A stretch of 64,000 bases of DNA from Anaeromusa acidaminophila DSM 3853 (GCF_000374545.1 NZ_KB894583.1:62001-126000), one strand, 5' to 3'; numbered from the stretch's first letter, positions 1-9,234 are shown. The notes: generated by a model not told the origin, from the sequence alone. Numbers and translations are program-made.

Positions 1-732
1 GGCTTGGGGCAGGTTGCCGCCCGCAATGAGCAATGGACCCGTTTGACAACCGGTTTGCTTCATTACTACGGCGTATTATCAACAGAAGAAATAAAGACGT
101 TTTTAGAGGCTCTTACAGGCAAGGAAGTAGTGGAAGAAGAAGTATTGGGAGTTTTATCCTGGTACCGTTTATATAGTGACGGCGATATTGCTTGCGGAGA
201 AGGTTTATGGTGGGACTGGCGCGTTGATGACGTGGAATCGGTTCGACAAGAGCAGGAATTGCGTAGTTCTTTGCCTTTTGCGACTTTTTCGTATGAGCAA
301 TTGTATGCGGCGGGGAAAGCGGACTTTGTGGAAGACTATCCGGCGTTCCAAGAGCTGCTGGAAGTATTTCAGAGCAATTGGGAGTTGGATCGGCAAGTGG
401 CCCGAGAATTGGCCGCATATAGTGTAGAAATGATTCGCAACGACAAAGATGTGTCCTTGTTACTGCAGGAACTGGGCGAAGCCTTGGAATTTCCTAACAT
501 GGAAGTCGTACAGGGGCTTACAAAAGCATTGATTTCCCTGCATAACGAAACGCCGTTGTGGGTGCTGAAAGGCCATGCTCCGCAGGAATTGCGTCTTCAA
601 GGAGTTGAAGATCCTCACTTGGAGCTGATCAAGAAGAAGCAGCCTGTTGTGAATACCAATAAAATTGGAAGAAACGAATTATGCCCTTGCGGCAGCGGCA
701 AGAAATATAAAAAGTGCTGCGGCGCAAACTAA
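1..732 (+). CDS. SEC-C metal-binding protein, 5' end outside window
   Basis: The reading frame is open to the left edge, so the start is probably outside the window; a TTG at 4 is possible but has no visible ribosome binding site. The visible 243 residues are acidic and helical without a recognised enzyme domain until the last 20, which form a SEC-C motif ([13 protein letters not shown]), a small zinc-binding tail known from SecA and from many uncharacterised bacterial proteins. Zinc binding is expected from the motif; the role of the rest is unknown. The stop lies 46 bp before comB on the same strand. Confidence 0.8.
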   Translation, partial: GLGQVAARNEQWTRLTTGLLHYYGVLSTEEIKTFLEALTGKEVVEEEVLGVLSWYRLYSDGDIACGEGLWWDWRVDDVESVRQEQELRSSLPFATFSYEQLYAAGKADFVEDYPAFQELLEVFQSNWELDRQVARELAAYSVEMIRNDKDVSLLLQELGEALEFPNMEVVQGLTKALISLHNETPLWVLKGHAPQELRLQGVEDPHLELIKKKQPVVNTNKIGRNELCPCGSGKKYKKCCGAN

Positions 733-778
733 GGAACAAGTGAAAACCTCAAAAGAGGAAACTGGCGGAGGAACTAGG

Positions 779-1507
779 ATGAAACTGGATGTGTGTTTTC
801 GGCCAGCAGAAGTACAGGGGATGGATTTGAAGGAGACGCTCTGTATTGTGCTGGATATTTTCAGGGCGACGACTTGTATGACTACAGGCATGAAAAATGG
901 CTGTAAAGCGATTATTCCGGTTCTTTCCTTGGAAGACGCCCGGCAGGTGGCGAAAGAGCAGAAGGAACCGGTTCTTTTAGCCGGCGAGCGGCAGTCGCTG
1001 CGTTTGGAAGGCTGTGAGCTGGGGAATTCTCCTTTTGATTATGCAGCGGAAGTTGTAAACGGACGTGTTGTTGTAGCTACGACGAGTAATGGTACTGTGG
1101 CTATTAAATCGACGGATGGCGCGTACCGGACGCTGATCGGCTCTTTTCTAAATGCCTCGGCGGTTTGCGAGGAGGCTGCACAAGCCGGCAAGGATGTACT
1201 TGTGGTTTGCGCCGGGACGGATGGGTTGTTTTCTTTGGAAGATTCCTTATGCGCCGGCCTGCTGTTGCAGCGTTTAGCCCAACTGCAGCCGGAGGCGGAG
1301 CTGACTGATGCAGCTCGAGCGGCCATGATGTTATACGCAGGCGCGGCGGCTTGTCTTTTGGAAACAGCGGTTGTTAGCCGCAACGGTCAGCGGCTGCAGG
1401 ATATTAACCGCATGGAGGATGTACGTCGTTGCTTTGAAATTGATGCAGTTCCGGTAGTGCCGGAATACCGTGACGGCGTGATACGCTGTATAGGGTCTGG
1501 AAACTAG
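779..1507 (+). CDS. comB: 2-phosphosulfolactate phosphatase family protein (ComB)
   Basis: This 242-residue protein resembles ComB, the magnesium-dependent enzyme that dephosphorylates 2-phosphosulfolactate to sulfolactate. It was named from coenzyme M synthesis in methanogens but is widespread in bacteria that do not make coenzyme M. Family landmarks visible are the N-terminal VLDIFRATT segment (residues about 22-31), CELGNSPFDY near residue 80, and ATTSNGT near residue 100. I chose ATG 779 because GGAGGAAC lies just upstream; the open frame extends further back but overlaps the preceding gene. A clear terminator follows. The real substrate in this organism cannot be told from sequence. Confidence 0.88.
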   Translation: MKLDVCFRPAEVQGMDLKETLCIVLDIFRATTCMTTGMKNGCKAIIPVLSLEDARQVAKEQKEPVLLAGERQSLRLEGCELGNSPFDYAAEVVNGRVVVATTSNGTVAIKSTDGAYRTLIGSFLNASAVCEEAAQAGKDVLVVCAGTDGLFSLEDSLCAGLLLQRLAQLQPEAELTDAARAAMMLYAGAAACLLETAVVSRNGQRLQDINRMEDVRRCFEIDAVPVVPEYRDGVIRCIGSGN

Positions 1508-1548
1508 TACAAGCTGATTTTTGGATTTGAACAATGAAATAGCAAAGG

Positions 1549-1582
1549 GCTGTCCGCATACAACTGCCTGGACAGCTTTTTT
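1549..1582 (+). terminator. Intrinsic terminator after comB
   Basis: A perfect 7-bp stem, gctgtcc with ggacagc, is followed by six T residues. It separates comB from the sigma-factor gene that starts 26 bp later. Confidence 0.85.
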
Positions 1583-1607
1583 GCTATACATAGAAGGAGG
1601 TGAGCTA

Positions 1608-2180
1608 GTGCAGGAAGAAGCGATTTTGATTGATAAGGCACAGGCGGGAGACCGTGAGGCGGTGAACGCTTTAGTGGCGCTGCACTGGCAGCCTTTATAT
1701 CGTTATTTGGCCTACAAGTTGGGCGATATGGAGGAAGCCAAAGAGTTGTCGCAGGAAACCTGGCTGCGTCTTGTCCGCGCTTTGCCTCAATATCGGCAGA
1801 ATGGAGCTTCGTTCAAAACCTTTTTGTACCGGATCGCAGGTAACTTAGTGGTGGATCATTGGCGTAAGAATGGCCGCAAGCCGGTGGTGCTAGAGCTGGA
1901 AGAATGCGAGCGCCAGTTAGCGGTTGAAGAGGGGCCGGAAGCTTGGACTTTAAGGCAAGAGAGGCAAAGAGTTTTACAAGAAGTGATGGGGGAGCTGCCG
2001 CTGGAACAGCGACAGACCTTAGAGTGGAGGTTGCTGGCAGGAGTTTCGGTTAAGGACACGGCGGCGGCGCTGGGGAAGTCCGAAGGAGCCGTTAAGATGC
2101 TGCAGCTGCGAGCATTGGAGCAGGTGCGGAAGCGGTTGGCGGCGAGAGGATTTTTAAATTCTGAGGGGGTGAGGAAATGA
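1608..2180 (+). CDS. ECF-type RNA polymerase sigma factor
   Basis: A sigma-70 family factor of 190 residues with only regions 2 and 4, the layout of extracytoplasmic-function sigma factors. Region 2 runs over residues about 20-90 (LYRYLAYKLGDMEEAKELSQETW, FLYRIAGNLVVDHWR) and region 4 over about 125-180 (LPLEQRQTLEWRLLAGVSVKDTAAALG, then a KSEGAVK recognition helix). The start is GTG 1608, behind AAGGAGGTGA; the longer open frame upstream would run through the terminator. It overlaps the next gene by 4 bp (ATGA), which points to translational coupling with a partner that probably controls it. Confidence 0.9.
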   Translation: MQEEAILIDKAQAGDREAVNALVALHWQPLYRYLAYKLGDMEEAKELSQETWLRLVRALPQYRQNGASFKTFLYRIAGNLVVDHWRKNGRKPVVLELEECERQLAVEEGPEAWTLRQERQRVLQEVMGELPLEQRQTLEWRLLAGVSVKDTAAALGKSEGAVKMLQLRALEQVRKRLAARGFLNSEGVRK

Positions 2181-3106
2181 ACCGGCAGCTAGAACAAGAT
2201 GCTGAGAAGAAACAAGAAGCATTATCTGCGGCGTTGGATCGTCTAAATGCCGGAGAAGAAAAGCTGCAGGAATCAGAGGATTTGGCGGGCTTTTTAGAGA
2301 CGGCGTGCTGGGTGCGGCAAAGCGTTGAACCCCCTCCGCAGTTGTTGCAAGAAACGCTGGAACGTTTGGAAGCGCAAGCTTCGTTGCCGGAGGATTCTTT
2401 GCCAGAGAAGACCGGATTGTTGCCGCCAAGGAAGCGGAGTTGGTTGTATGCGGGCGCGCTGGGCTTGGCGGCATCGGTGCTGCTGGCGTTGCAATTGCTT
2501 CCTTCCTCGCCTTTGCCGGTGGCGGTTGCGCCGGAAGAGGCCCAGCAAGCAGCGACTCCTGTGGCGTTAGCGCCGTTGCGCGACAAAGATGTGATGGTAG
2601 AACGGAAAGCGGAGCCTGTGCAGGAATCTATCCCCAAAGCAAGAGAAGAAGCGGCTGTAATGTCGGCAGCGCCGATTCTCGCGGCTGCGGCAGAGGTTGC
2701 CGAACAGGCTGCTCCCGATAGCGGTGAAGTCTTGATGGCTCGGGCGGAACCATTAGTGTCGTCACGGCGCGCTAAACTTTATGAAATGCGGGCTGTACGG
2801 CTGTTTGAAGGGCTGGAGCCATTGGTGTTGCCTGGAGAAGCGGCAGATGTAGTTTGGCATGACGGGCGGAACACCATATGGCGTCATGTATACCGCCAAG
2901 ACACGCCGCAAGAAGTAGCCGTGACACAGTGGCGGCCGGAACGGCTGCAAGAAAAGGAAGCGCTGCAGCGAGCGGCCTCTGTCTTGGGAGGGAATCGCCT
3001 GGTGTTATTTCGTGAAGAGCGCGTGTTGGTGTTGGAAGGACAGGGCGGTGAAGCGGAACTGCGCAAAATTGCTGCGGCCTTAGTAGGACCGGGAGCTGAG
3101 AAGTGA
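2177..3106 (+). CDS. Probable anti-sigma factor, single-pass membrane protein
   Basis: A 309-residue protein translationally coupled to the ECF sigma factor. Residues 1-85 are charged and predicted cytoplasmic, a hydrophobic segment follows near residues 90-110 (GALGLAASVLLALQLL), and the rest is an Ala/Pro/Glu-rich linker leading to an external domain of about 120 residues. This topology is that of membrane anti-sigma factors. No zinc-binding HxxxCxxC motif of the ZAS family is visible, so the assignment rests on gene position and topology. The external domain is not one I recognise; the signal sensed is unknown. Confidence 0.65.
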   Translation: MNRQLEQDAEKKQEALSAALDRLNAGEEKLQESEDLAGFLETACWVRQSVEPPPQLLQETLERLEAQASLPEDSLPEKTGLLPPRKRSWLYAGALGLAASVLLALQLLPSSPLPVAVAPEEAQQAATPVALAPLRDKDVMVERKAEPVQESIPKAREEAAVMSAAPILAAAAEVAEQAAPDSGEVLMARAEPLVSSRRAKLYEMRAVRLFEGLEPLVLPGEAADVVWHDGRNTIWRHVYRQDTPQEVAVTQWRPERLQEKEALQRAASVLGGNRLVLFREERVLVLEGQGGEAELRKIAAALVGPGAEK

Positions 3107-3226
3107 GCTTCGGGATCGTGTAAAGCTCACGTTAAATACAGATCGCCAGGGAAGGCATTTGCAGGCGTATGGCGAAATATATGACAAGCGTTCTTTACGG
3201 TTAATGCAAAAAAGGAGGCGGCGACT

Positions 3227-3481
3227 ATGGACTACCGTTATCAAGAGACCGTTGACTGGGGTATTATCAAACGGGAGTGGGTTGGCGAGGAAGCGGGATA
3301 TAGCGTCATTTTGGAGCGGCACGAAGAAGGGCGCTTTACCGTTGAAGTTAAGGAGCAAGGCGGTTGGGAGTATTATTCCTATTGGAAAGCCAGCGGTCAA
3401 GTGACCTATGCGACCTTGGAAGAAGCGCAGCAGGCGGCGGCAGAAATAATTAGGCAGCATCAGTCCGCAGGCGCAAAATAA
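3227..3481 (+). CDS. Conserved-looking small protein, unknown function
   Basis: An 84-residue soluble protein rich in Tyr, Trp and Glu, with no cysteines and no signal peptide. AAAGGAGGCGG before ATG 3227 is a strong ribosome binding site, and spacing to the thioesterase gene downstream (21 bp) suggests co-transcription. The C-terminal third is helical (LEEAQQAAAEIIRQH). I do not recognise the family. An overlapping open frame at 3159-3404 is rejected because it lacks a ribosome binding site. Confidence 0.7.
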   Translation: MDYRYQETVDWGIIKREWVGEEAGYSVILERHEEGRFTVEVKEQGGWEYYSYWKASGQVTYATLEEAQQAAAEIIRQHQSAGAK

Positions 3482-3502
3482 AGGGATTAGAGGAGGCAGT
3501 TT

Positions 3503-3979
3503 ATGAGCAGCAAGAAAACATCCAGTGAATCGCAGTTGGTGATCAGTGAAGTAATGATGCCTAGTCAGGCTAATGTAGCCGGTAATATTCACGGCGGCGA
3601 GATTATGAAATTGATGGACTCCACGGCGTATGCCGCCGCCAGGCGTTATGCCCGTTCTAATGTGGTGACGGCCCGTGTGGATGAGCTCGAGTTTCACCTG
3701 CCGATTTTCATTGGCGATTTGGTGATTTGTACGGCGCAAGTTGTTTTTGCCGGCAAATCTTCGATGGAAGTTGCGGTCAATGTGGAAGTCGAAGACTTGG
3801 AGTGCGAGGGCCGCAAGAAGGCGCTCTCCGCTTACTTTACAATGGTTTCCTTGGACAAGAAGGCTCGGCCTAATATGGTGCCGGAGCTGATTTTGGAGAC
3901 GCCCGAAGAAGAGGCGGCTTTTGGCGAAGGAAAACGCCGCTATGAAGAGTATAAGGCGAGGAAAAAGAAAAAAGGATGA
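3503..3979 (+). CDS. Acyl-CoA thioesterase, hotdog fold
   Basis: A 158-residue single-hotdog protein of the cytosolic acyl-CoA hydrolase type (YkhA/YciA-like), which splits acyl-CoA into fatty acid and CoA. Visible hallmarks are NVAGNIHGGEIMKLMD at residues about 21-36 with the conserved Asn/His-Gly-Gly and Asp, the ARVDELEFHLPIFIGDLV strand pair, and the SSMEV turn. ATG 3503 follows AGGAGGCAG. It overlaps the MATE gene by 4 bp. Chain-length preference cannot be read from the sequence. Confidence 0.88.
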   Translation: MSSKKTSSESQLVISEVMMPSQANVAGNIHGGEIMKLMDSTAYAAARRYARSNVVTARVDELEFHLPIFIGDLVICTAQVVFAGKSSMEVAVNVEVEDLECEGRKKALSAYFTMVSLDKKARPNMVPELILETPEEEAAFGEGKRRYEEYKARKKKKG

Positions 3980-5328
3980 AACAAACCTTTACCTGGAAGC
4001 AAAAGCTGCGGCAATTGCTGTCAGTCATGCTGCCGGTGCTAATTACCCAGATTTCTTTGAGTGCGATGAATTTTTTTGATACAACGATGTCGGGTCACGC
4101 CAGTCGGCAAGACTTGGCTGGCGTGGCTATTGGCAGCAACTTATGGCTTCCTGTTTATACAGGGCTTACAGGTGTGCTGATGGCAGTTATGCCCATGGTG
4201 GCGCAACTGCACGGCGCTAGACGGCCCCAGGACATGCCGGCGGTTATTATCCAGGGGTTGTATGTAGCAGTGATGTTGGCTGCTTTGACGCTGCTGGCAG
4301 GGGGGCTGATTCTACCGGCGGTATTGCAGTCGATGGGGCTGGAAGCGGCAGTAGAACGGATTGCCTTTGATTTTTTAGCTGCGATTTCGCTGGGGATGGC
4401 GCCGTTGTTTATGGGGACGGTGTTACGCTCGTTTATTGATGCGCTAGGGTATACGAGAATTACGATGTTGGTGACCCTGGGAGCATTGCCATTTAATATT
4501 GCTTTAAATTATGCTTTGATTTTTGGGAATTTTGGCTTCCCGAAATTGGGCGGCGTTGGAGCTGGTTATGCTTCGGCGGCTACGTATTGGCTTATTTTTT
4601 TAGTGGCTGTCTGGGTAGTGCGTCGGCTGCCGCCGTTTTCTCTATACGGAATTTTTGCCCAATGGCAGGCGCCGTCGCTAAAGATGTGGAAGGAACAGCT
4701 GCGTTTGGGGATTCCCCTGGGAACGGCTATCTTTTTTGAAACTAGTATTTTCGGCGTTGTCGCCGTGCTTATGGCGTCGTTTGGCACGCTAACCATTGCC
4801 GCGCATCAAGCGGCTATTAATTTTGCCGGTTTGGTGTACATGCTGCCTTTGAGTATGAGTATGGCTCTGACGATCGTTGTCGGTTTTGAGGCGGGGGCGA
4901 AACGCTGGATTGACGCTAAGCAGTATGGCCTGATGGGTATCGCGGTGGCGTTGGCGGCCGCGTTGCTTTGCGCGCTAGGGCTTTGGCTTGGCAATGAACA
5001 AGTGGCCGCTTTGTACACGCAGGACGAGAGCGTGCTGCAATTAACGCGCGAATTTTTGCTGTACGCGGCGTTTTTTCAGCTTTCCGATGCGGTAGCGGCG
5101 CCGATTCAGGGGATTTTGCGCGGGTACAAAGATATGGCAGCTCCTTTTGTAGTGGCGTTGATTTCCTACTGGGGGATTGCGTTGCCAGTAGGAATTTGGT
5201 TATCGAAGATGTCTTGGGGGCCATTTGGCTACTGGGTTGGCTTTATTCTAGGTTTGGCGGCCGGAGCGGTGGCGTTGGCCTTGCGGCTGCGGCAACTGCA
5301 AAAAAAGAAGGCAGTTTTGGGGGAATAG
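3976..5328 (+). CDS. MATE family multidrug/metabolite exporter
   Basis: A 450-residue integral membrane protein with about twelve hydrophobic segments in two related halves, the layout of MATE antiporters that expel cationic compounds in exchange for sodium or protons. The first helix carries PVLITQISLSAMNFFDTTMSGHAS, matching the family N-terminus of the NorM/DinF type. Length is usual for the family. The start codon overlaps the thioesterase stop (ATGA), so the two are translated together. Substrate is unknown. Confidence 0.92.
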   Translation: MKQTFTWKQKLRQLLSVMLPVLITQISLSAMNFFDTTMSGHASRQDLAGVAIGSNLWLPVYTGLTGVLMAVMPMVAQLHGARRPQDMPAVIIQGLYVAVMLAALTLLAGGLILPAVLQSMGLEAAVERIAFDFLAAISLGMAPLFMGTVLRSFIDALGYTRITMLVTLGALPFNIALNYALIFGNFGFPKLGGVGAGYASAATYWLIFLVAVWVVRRLPPFSLYGIFAQWQAPSLKMWKEQLRLGIPLGTAIFFETSIFGVVAVLMASFGTLTIAAHQAAINFAGLVYMLPLSMSMALTIVVGFEAGAKRWIDAKQYGLMGIAVALAAALLCALGLWLGNEQVAALYTQDESVLQLTREFLLYAAFFQLSDAVAAPIQGILRGYKDMAAPFVVALISYWGIALPVGIWLSKMSWGPFGYWVGFILGLAAGAVALALRLRQLQKKKAVLGE

Positions 5329-5354
5329 TCAAGCTGATGCAAGGGGGAGTGAGC

Positions 5355-6506
5355 ATGGCAATTCGGTTAGAGCGGCTTTTTAAGCAAACTCGTAAGTTGT
5401 ATCAGATGGAATTAGTAGCCGGGGCTGGAAATCTAGATAACTTAGTAAATTGGGTTCATATGATTGAAGATGTGGAAGTAGCAGATTTTTTGCATGGCAG
5501 TGAGCTTGTTTTTACTACCGGTATTGCCCAACGGCGTGAGGGCTGGCTTAATGAATTTGTGCAAGGCCTTGTAGAGCGTCATGCCAGCGGCTTAGTAGTG
5601 AACGTGGGGCCGTACATAGAAAAAGTGCCGCCGGAAACGAGCGCTTATTGTGACAAGGTAGGGTTGCCGCTTTTTACAGTGCCCTGGAATGTGCGCTTAG
5701 TGGATGTGACAAGAGATATTTGTCGGCGCATTTTCCAAAGCGAGCAAACGGAAATAACTGTTTCCGCTGCGTTGAAACAGGCCATCTTTTTTCCGGAAGA
5801 CAGCGAGAAGTATCTGGCGCAATTAGAACGCCAGGGGTTTTCAGGGAAAGCGGATTATTGCGCCGTTGTTTTGGCGGAGGAAGAAGCAGGCGGAGAAGAG
5901 AGCCTTTCTTTTTGGCGCTTTACAGTAGAGAATACAATCAGTCGTTTGGCGGAAACCTACAGCATTTTTAAACATGGCGGACAGTTGGTGCTTGTTTTAT
6001 CCGCTTTATCGGAGCAGGAGCAAGAGATTTGTGCGCAAAGCCTGGCGGCTTTGGGAACAAAACCAAGCTATGGACGATTGCATGTAGGAGTGGGACGCAA
6101 TCAACATGGAATTGTGAATTTGGCGCGCAGCTATCAGCAAGCGCTGGCGGCTGTGAAAATGGCTAAACAACGTCATTGGTCCAAAGCGTTTTATCGAGAA
6201 TTGGGGATTTATAAGCTGCTCTTGGCGGGTGAGCAAAGAATCGTGCTGCAGGAGATGTAGGAGGAGACCCTGGGACGGCTGGCTGCTTATGATGCGGCGC
6301 ATGGTACGGATTATCTTGAAATATTGCGTTGCTATTTGGAGCAAGACGGCAGCGTGCAAGCAGTGGCCAAGCTAACCTATGTGCATCGCAATACTATCAA
6401 TTATAAGTTAAAAAAGATCCGCGAACTTACAGGGTGTGATCTCGCCAGAAGCGAAGAGCGGCTGCAGCTCATGCTGGCGCTTAAAATAGGAGAAGTCTTG
6501 TTTTGA
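5355..6506 (+). pseudogene. PucR-family regulator interrupted by an in-frame TAG
   Basis: From ATG 5355 the frame encodes a PucR N-terminal sensor domain (residues about 8-120) and the middle GGDEF-like region, then stops at TAG 6258-6260 after 301 residues. The same frame continues without another stop to 6506 and encodes the missing C-terminal part: EETLGRLAAYDAAHGTDYL, then an HTH_30 helix-turn-helix (VHRNTINYKLKKIRELTG). Joined, the product would be 383 residues, normal for the family. Other members usually have an aromatic residue before EETLG, so a Tyr codon changed to amber is the simplest explanation. A nonsense mutation, a sequencing error or, less likely, readthrough remain possible. 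AGGAGGAG overlaps the stop. It probably controlled the downstream dehydrogenase/aminotransferase pair. Confidence 0.85.
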
Positions 6507-6561
6507 TTTTGGGATGCAAGCGGAATGTGCTGGAGCACAAATAACCTTGTGTCAAGGATGA

Positions 6562-6590
6562 TTGAAGGAGCTTGTTTGCAATGGTATACT
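6562..6590 (+). promoter_or_regulatory. Putative sigma-A promoter of the dehydrogenase/aminotransferase operon
   Basis: TTGAAG and TATACT are separated by exactly 17 bp, about 105 bp upstream of the dehydrogenase start and just after the PucR gene. The fit is good but not consensus; no start-site data. Confidence 0.5.
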
Positions 6591-6695
6591 CCAACTAAAG
6601 AAGCGTTCGAAAAGGAATGCAACGTAAGCGCTGAGGCTTTGCTCGTAGGAGTGAAGCTTTTTCTTTTTTGCGCTTCAGGTTGGGAGGGATGCCGG

Positions 6696-7817
6696 ATGGA
6701 TACGTCTTTGTTTTTATGTACCCCGAAAGTGCTCTACGGAGAGGGTTCATTGCATAATTTGGCGCCACAATTGGCGCTTTTGGGGAAAAAGCCGTTGGTT
6801 TTAATCGGCGGCGGTTCATTTCGGCGCAGCGGGGCTTTGGAGGTACTGCTTGCTTCGCTGCCAGGAGATTATGGGTTGTTTGAGGGGATACCGTCGGATC
6901 CGGACGTGGCGACTGTGGAATTAGGAGCGCAAGAGTATCGGCGTTCCAGTTGCGATTATTTGATCGCTGCGGGCGGCGGGAGTGTTCTGGACGCAGCGAA
7001 AGCCATAGGGCTTCTGGCGGCCAATGGAGGCAGAATAGAAGATTACGAGGCGAAGATGCCCGAAAAAGCCATTCCGCCGTTGGTGGCCATTCCCACGACA
7101 GCGGGAACTGGCAGTGAAGTAACAAAATGGACGATTATTACAGACCCAAAACGAAAAAAGAAAATGGCTATTGGCCATGAATATTTGATGCCGGCATTGG
7201 CGGTATTAGACGCATCTTTAACGAGTTCCATGCCTCCGACAGTTACTGCGGCTACAGGCATGGATGCGCTGACTCATGCGATGGAAGCGTACCTGTCGGA
7301 TAAGGCGACGCTGTTGAGCGATATTTGGAGTCTAAAGGCGATCGGCTTGCTGGCTGGAAACTTGCTTATTGCCGCAGCAGAACCGCAAAACAGCAAAGCG
7401 AGGGAAGCAATGCTGTTGGGACAGTTCTATGCAGGACTGGCGTTTAACAATGCCTCAGTGGCCTTAGTACATGCCATGTCGCGTCCGCTAGGAGCGTACT
7501 ACGGAGTGCCTCATGGCGAGGCAAACGCCATGCTGCTGCCGACCGTGCTGGAGTATAACAGCTGTGTGAAAAAAGACCGCTATGCCGATATGGCAAAGGA
7601 AATCAGGCTCGGAAGCGAGGAACCGTCCGCTCTTGTAGCGTATGTGTCCGAATTATTAGCGAAGCTGCCCTTGAAAAAAAGCTTGCGTGAGTATGGCGTT
7701 CAAGAAGATGGCCTAGCGCAAATGGCAAAGGATGCGTATGAGAACGGCAGCGCGAAGGTGAATCCGCGAAAACCTTTGGAAGCGGAAGTGCTGGCATTGT
7801 ATAAAAGCATATATTAA
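6696..7817 (+). CDS. Iron-containing alcohol dehydrogenase (group III)
   Basis: A 373-residue enzyme of the iron-dependent ADH family, which reduces aldehydes or oxidises alcohols with NAD(P)H. The nucleotide-binding GGGSVLDAAKAIG lies near residue 95, the PTTAGTGSE motif near 134, and the metal ligands in DALTHAMEAY and in HAMSRPLGAYYGVPHGEAN. ATG 6696 sits behind GGGAGGGATGCC; an in-frame extension to 6525 crosses the promoter and is not used. It is 13 bp before a class III aminotransferase, so the likely job is reducing the aldehyde released by transamination, as sulfoacetaldehyde, succinate-semialdehyde and malonate-semialdehyde reductases of this family do. Which aldehyde is not decidable here. 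Confidence 0.9.
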   Translation: MDTSLFLCTPKVLYGEGSLHNLAPQLALLGKKPLVLIGGGSFRRSGALEVLLASLPGDYGLFEGIPSDPDVATVELGAQEYRRSSCDYLIAAGGGSVLDAAKAIGLLAANGGRIEDYEAKMPEKAIPPLVAIPTTAGTGSEVTKWTIITDPKRKKKMAIGHEYLMPALAVLDASLTSSMPPTVTAATGMDALTHAMEAYLSDKATLLSDIWSLKAIGLLAGNLLIAAAEPQNSKAREAMLLGQFYAGLAFNNASVALVHAMSRPLGAYYGVPHGEANAMLLPTVLEYNSCVKKDRYADMAKEIRLGSEEPSALVAYVSELLAKLPLKKSLREYGVQEDGLAQMAKDAYENGSAKVNPRKPLEAEVLALYKSIY

Positions 7818-7830
7818 GGAGTGAGTAGAT

Positions 7831-9165
7831 ATGATGACGGGGACGATGATCAAAGAACAGGATTTGAAGTATAATTTGCACTCCTGGTCCAAGCAAGGAG
7901 CGTTAAATCCGATTCCGATTGCTAAAAGTGAAGGGATTTATTTTTGGGATTATGATGGCAAGCGCTACACTGACATGTCGTCGCAGTTAGTCAATATGAA
8001 TCTAGGCCACGGAAATGCGGCGATTGTCGCCGCGATCCAAAGGCAAGCGGAACAGTTGGCCTTTATTGCGCCTAGCTATGCGGTGGAATCTCGCTCGATT
8101 TTAGCCAAAATGATTATCGATTTGATGCCGGATACTATGGGGAAAGTGTTTTTTACCAACGGCGGCGCGGATGCGAATGAGAACGCTGTTAAGATGGCGC
8201 GAATGTTTACGGGACGAAATAAAGTGTTTAGTCGTTATCGCAGCTACCACGGATCTACTTACGGCGCAGGCAATTTGACAGGAGAGCCTAGACGTTATCC
8301 CTTAGAGCCAGGCATTCCCGGATTTGTGAAATTTTTTGATCCGTATATATATCGTGAGGGAATTTCCTTTGCCAGTGAAAAACAAGGCGCTGCCTACTAT
8401 GTATCCAAGCTGCGCGAGCAAGTAGAATACGAAGGCCCTCAGAATGTAGCAGCTATTGTTTTGGAGACGGTAACAGGATCTAATGGCGTCATTATTCCTC
8501 CAGACGGGTATCTTAAAGGTGTACGGGAGATTTGTGATGATTACGGTATTATGCTGATTTGTGATGAAGTAATGGCTGGCTTTGGTCGAACTGGGAAAAT
8601 GTTTGCCTTTGAACATTGGGATGTCAAACCGGATTTGGTTTCTTTTGCGAAAGGAGTTACTTGCGGGTACGTTCCGCTGGGCGGCGTAGTGGCGAGCAAG
8701 GAAATAGCCTCCTATTTTGATGAAAACACGCTTTTGTGCGGCTTGACCTATAGCGGGCATCCGCTGGCATGTGCGGCCGGCGTAGCGACGTTGCAGCAAT
8801 ATCAAGAATTGGACATTTTGGGAAAAGTAGAAAAAACGGGCGCGGTTCTCGGAGTGTTATTGGAAGAACTGTTGGAGAAACACGCCTGTGTAGGAGATGT
8901 TCGTTATATAGGCTTATTTTCCGCTATCGAACTTGTGAAAAGCAAGGAAACAAAAGAGCCCTTAGTTGCATACGGAAAAGATCCCCAAGGCTTCATGGGA
9001 CGCATTGTAAAAATGTTGGCAGCGAAAGGCTTTATGACGTATTCTCATGAAAACATGATTTTAGTAGCGCCGCCTCTGATTATTACGGAAGAGCAGCTGC
9101 GAGAAAACATGGCTATTATGGATGAGGTGCTGACAACGGTAGATGCTGAATTTATAAGTAAGTAA
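7831..9165 (+). CDS. Class III PLP aminotransferase, probable omega-amine type
   Basis: A 444-residue fold-type I aminotransferase that moves a terminal amino group to a 2-oxoacid, giving an aldehyde. Landmarks are the N-terminal HSWSKQGALNPIPI, the PLP-contacting FTNGGADANENAVKMAR (about residues 108-124), DEVMAGFGRTGK (about 246-257) and FAKGVTCGYVPLGG with the PLP lysine near residue 274. The closest families I recall are aspartate aminotransferase family proteins that include taurine:pyruvate and 4-aminobutyrate enzymes. Pairing with an iron ADH suggests amine to aldehyde to alcohol. AAGGAG precedes ATG 7831; a strong terminator follows. Confidence 0.9.
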   Translation: MMTGTMIKEQDLKYNLHSWSKQGALNPIPIAKSEGIYFWDYDGKRYTDMSSQLVNMNLGHGNAAIVAAIQRQAEQLAFIAPSYAVESRSILAKMIIDLMPDTMGKVFFTNGGADANENAVKMARMFTGRNKVFSRYRSYHGSTYGAGNLTGEPRRYPLEPGIPGFVKFFDPYIYREGISFASEKQGAAYYVSKLREQVEYEGPQNVAAIVLETVTGSNGVIIPPDGYLKGVREICDDYGIMLICDEVMAGFGRTGKMFAFEHWDVKPDLVSFAKGVTCGYVPLGGVVASKEIASYFDENTLLCGLTYSGHPLACAAGVATLQQYQELDILGKVEKTGAVLGVLLEELLEKHACVGDVRYIGLFSAIELVKSKETKEPLVAYGKDPQGFMGRIVKMLAAKGFMTYSHENMILVAPPLIITEEQLRENMAIMDEVLTTVDAEFISK

Positions 9166-9193
9166 AAACATTAAAAATCGGAATCGGCTGGCA

Positions 9194-9234
9194 ATGACGC
9201 CCCAAGACCCTTTGCGGTCTTGGGGCGTCATTTT
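9194..9234 (+). terminator. Strong intrinsic terminator
   Basis: A perfect 15-bp stem beginning tgacgccccaagacc and closing ggtcttggggcgtca is followed by TTTT. It ends the dehydrogenase/aminotransferase operon. Confidence 0.9.

Noticed and set aside
3080-3739. Open frame of 219 codons on the minus strand at the thioesterase region
   Set aside because: It spans two supported plus-strand genes and has no plausible start signal.
6258-6260. Pyrrolysine encoded by the amber codon in PucR
   Set aside because: No pyrrolysine gene is in the window, and regulators of this family are not known to carry it; a mutation or error is simpler.
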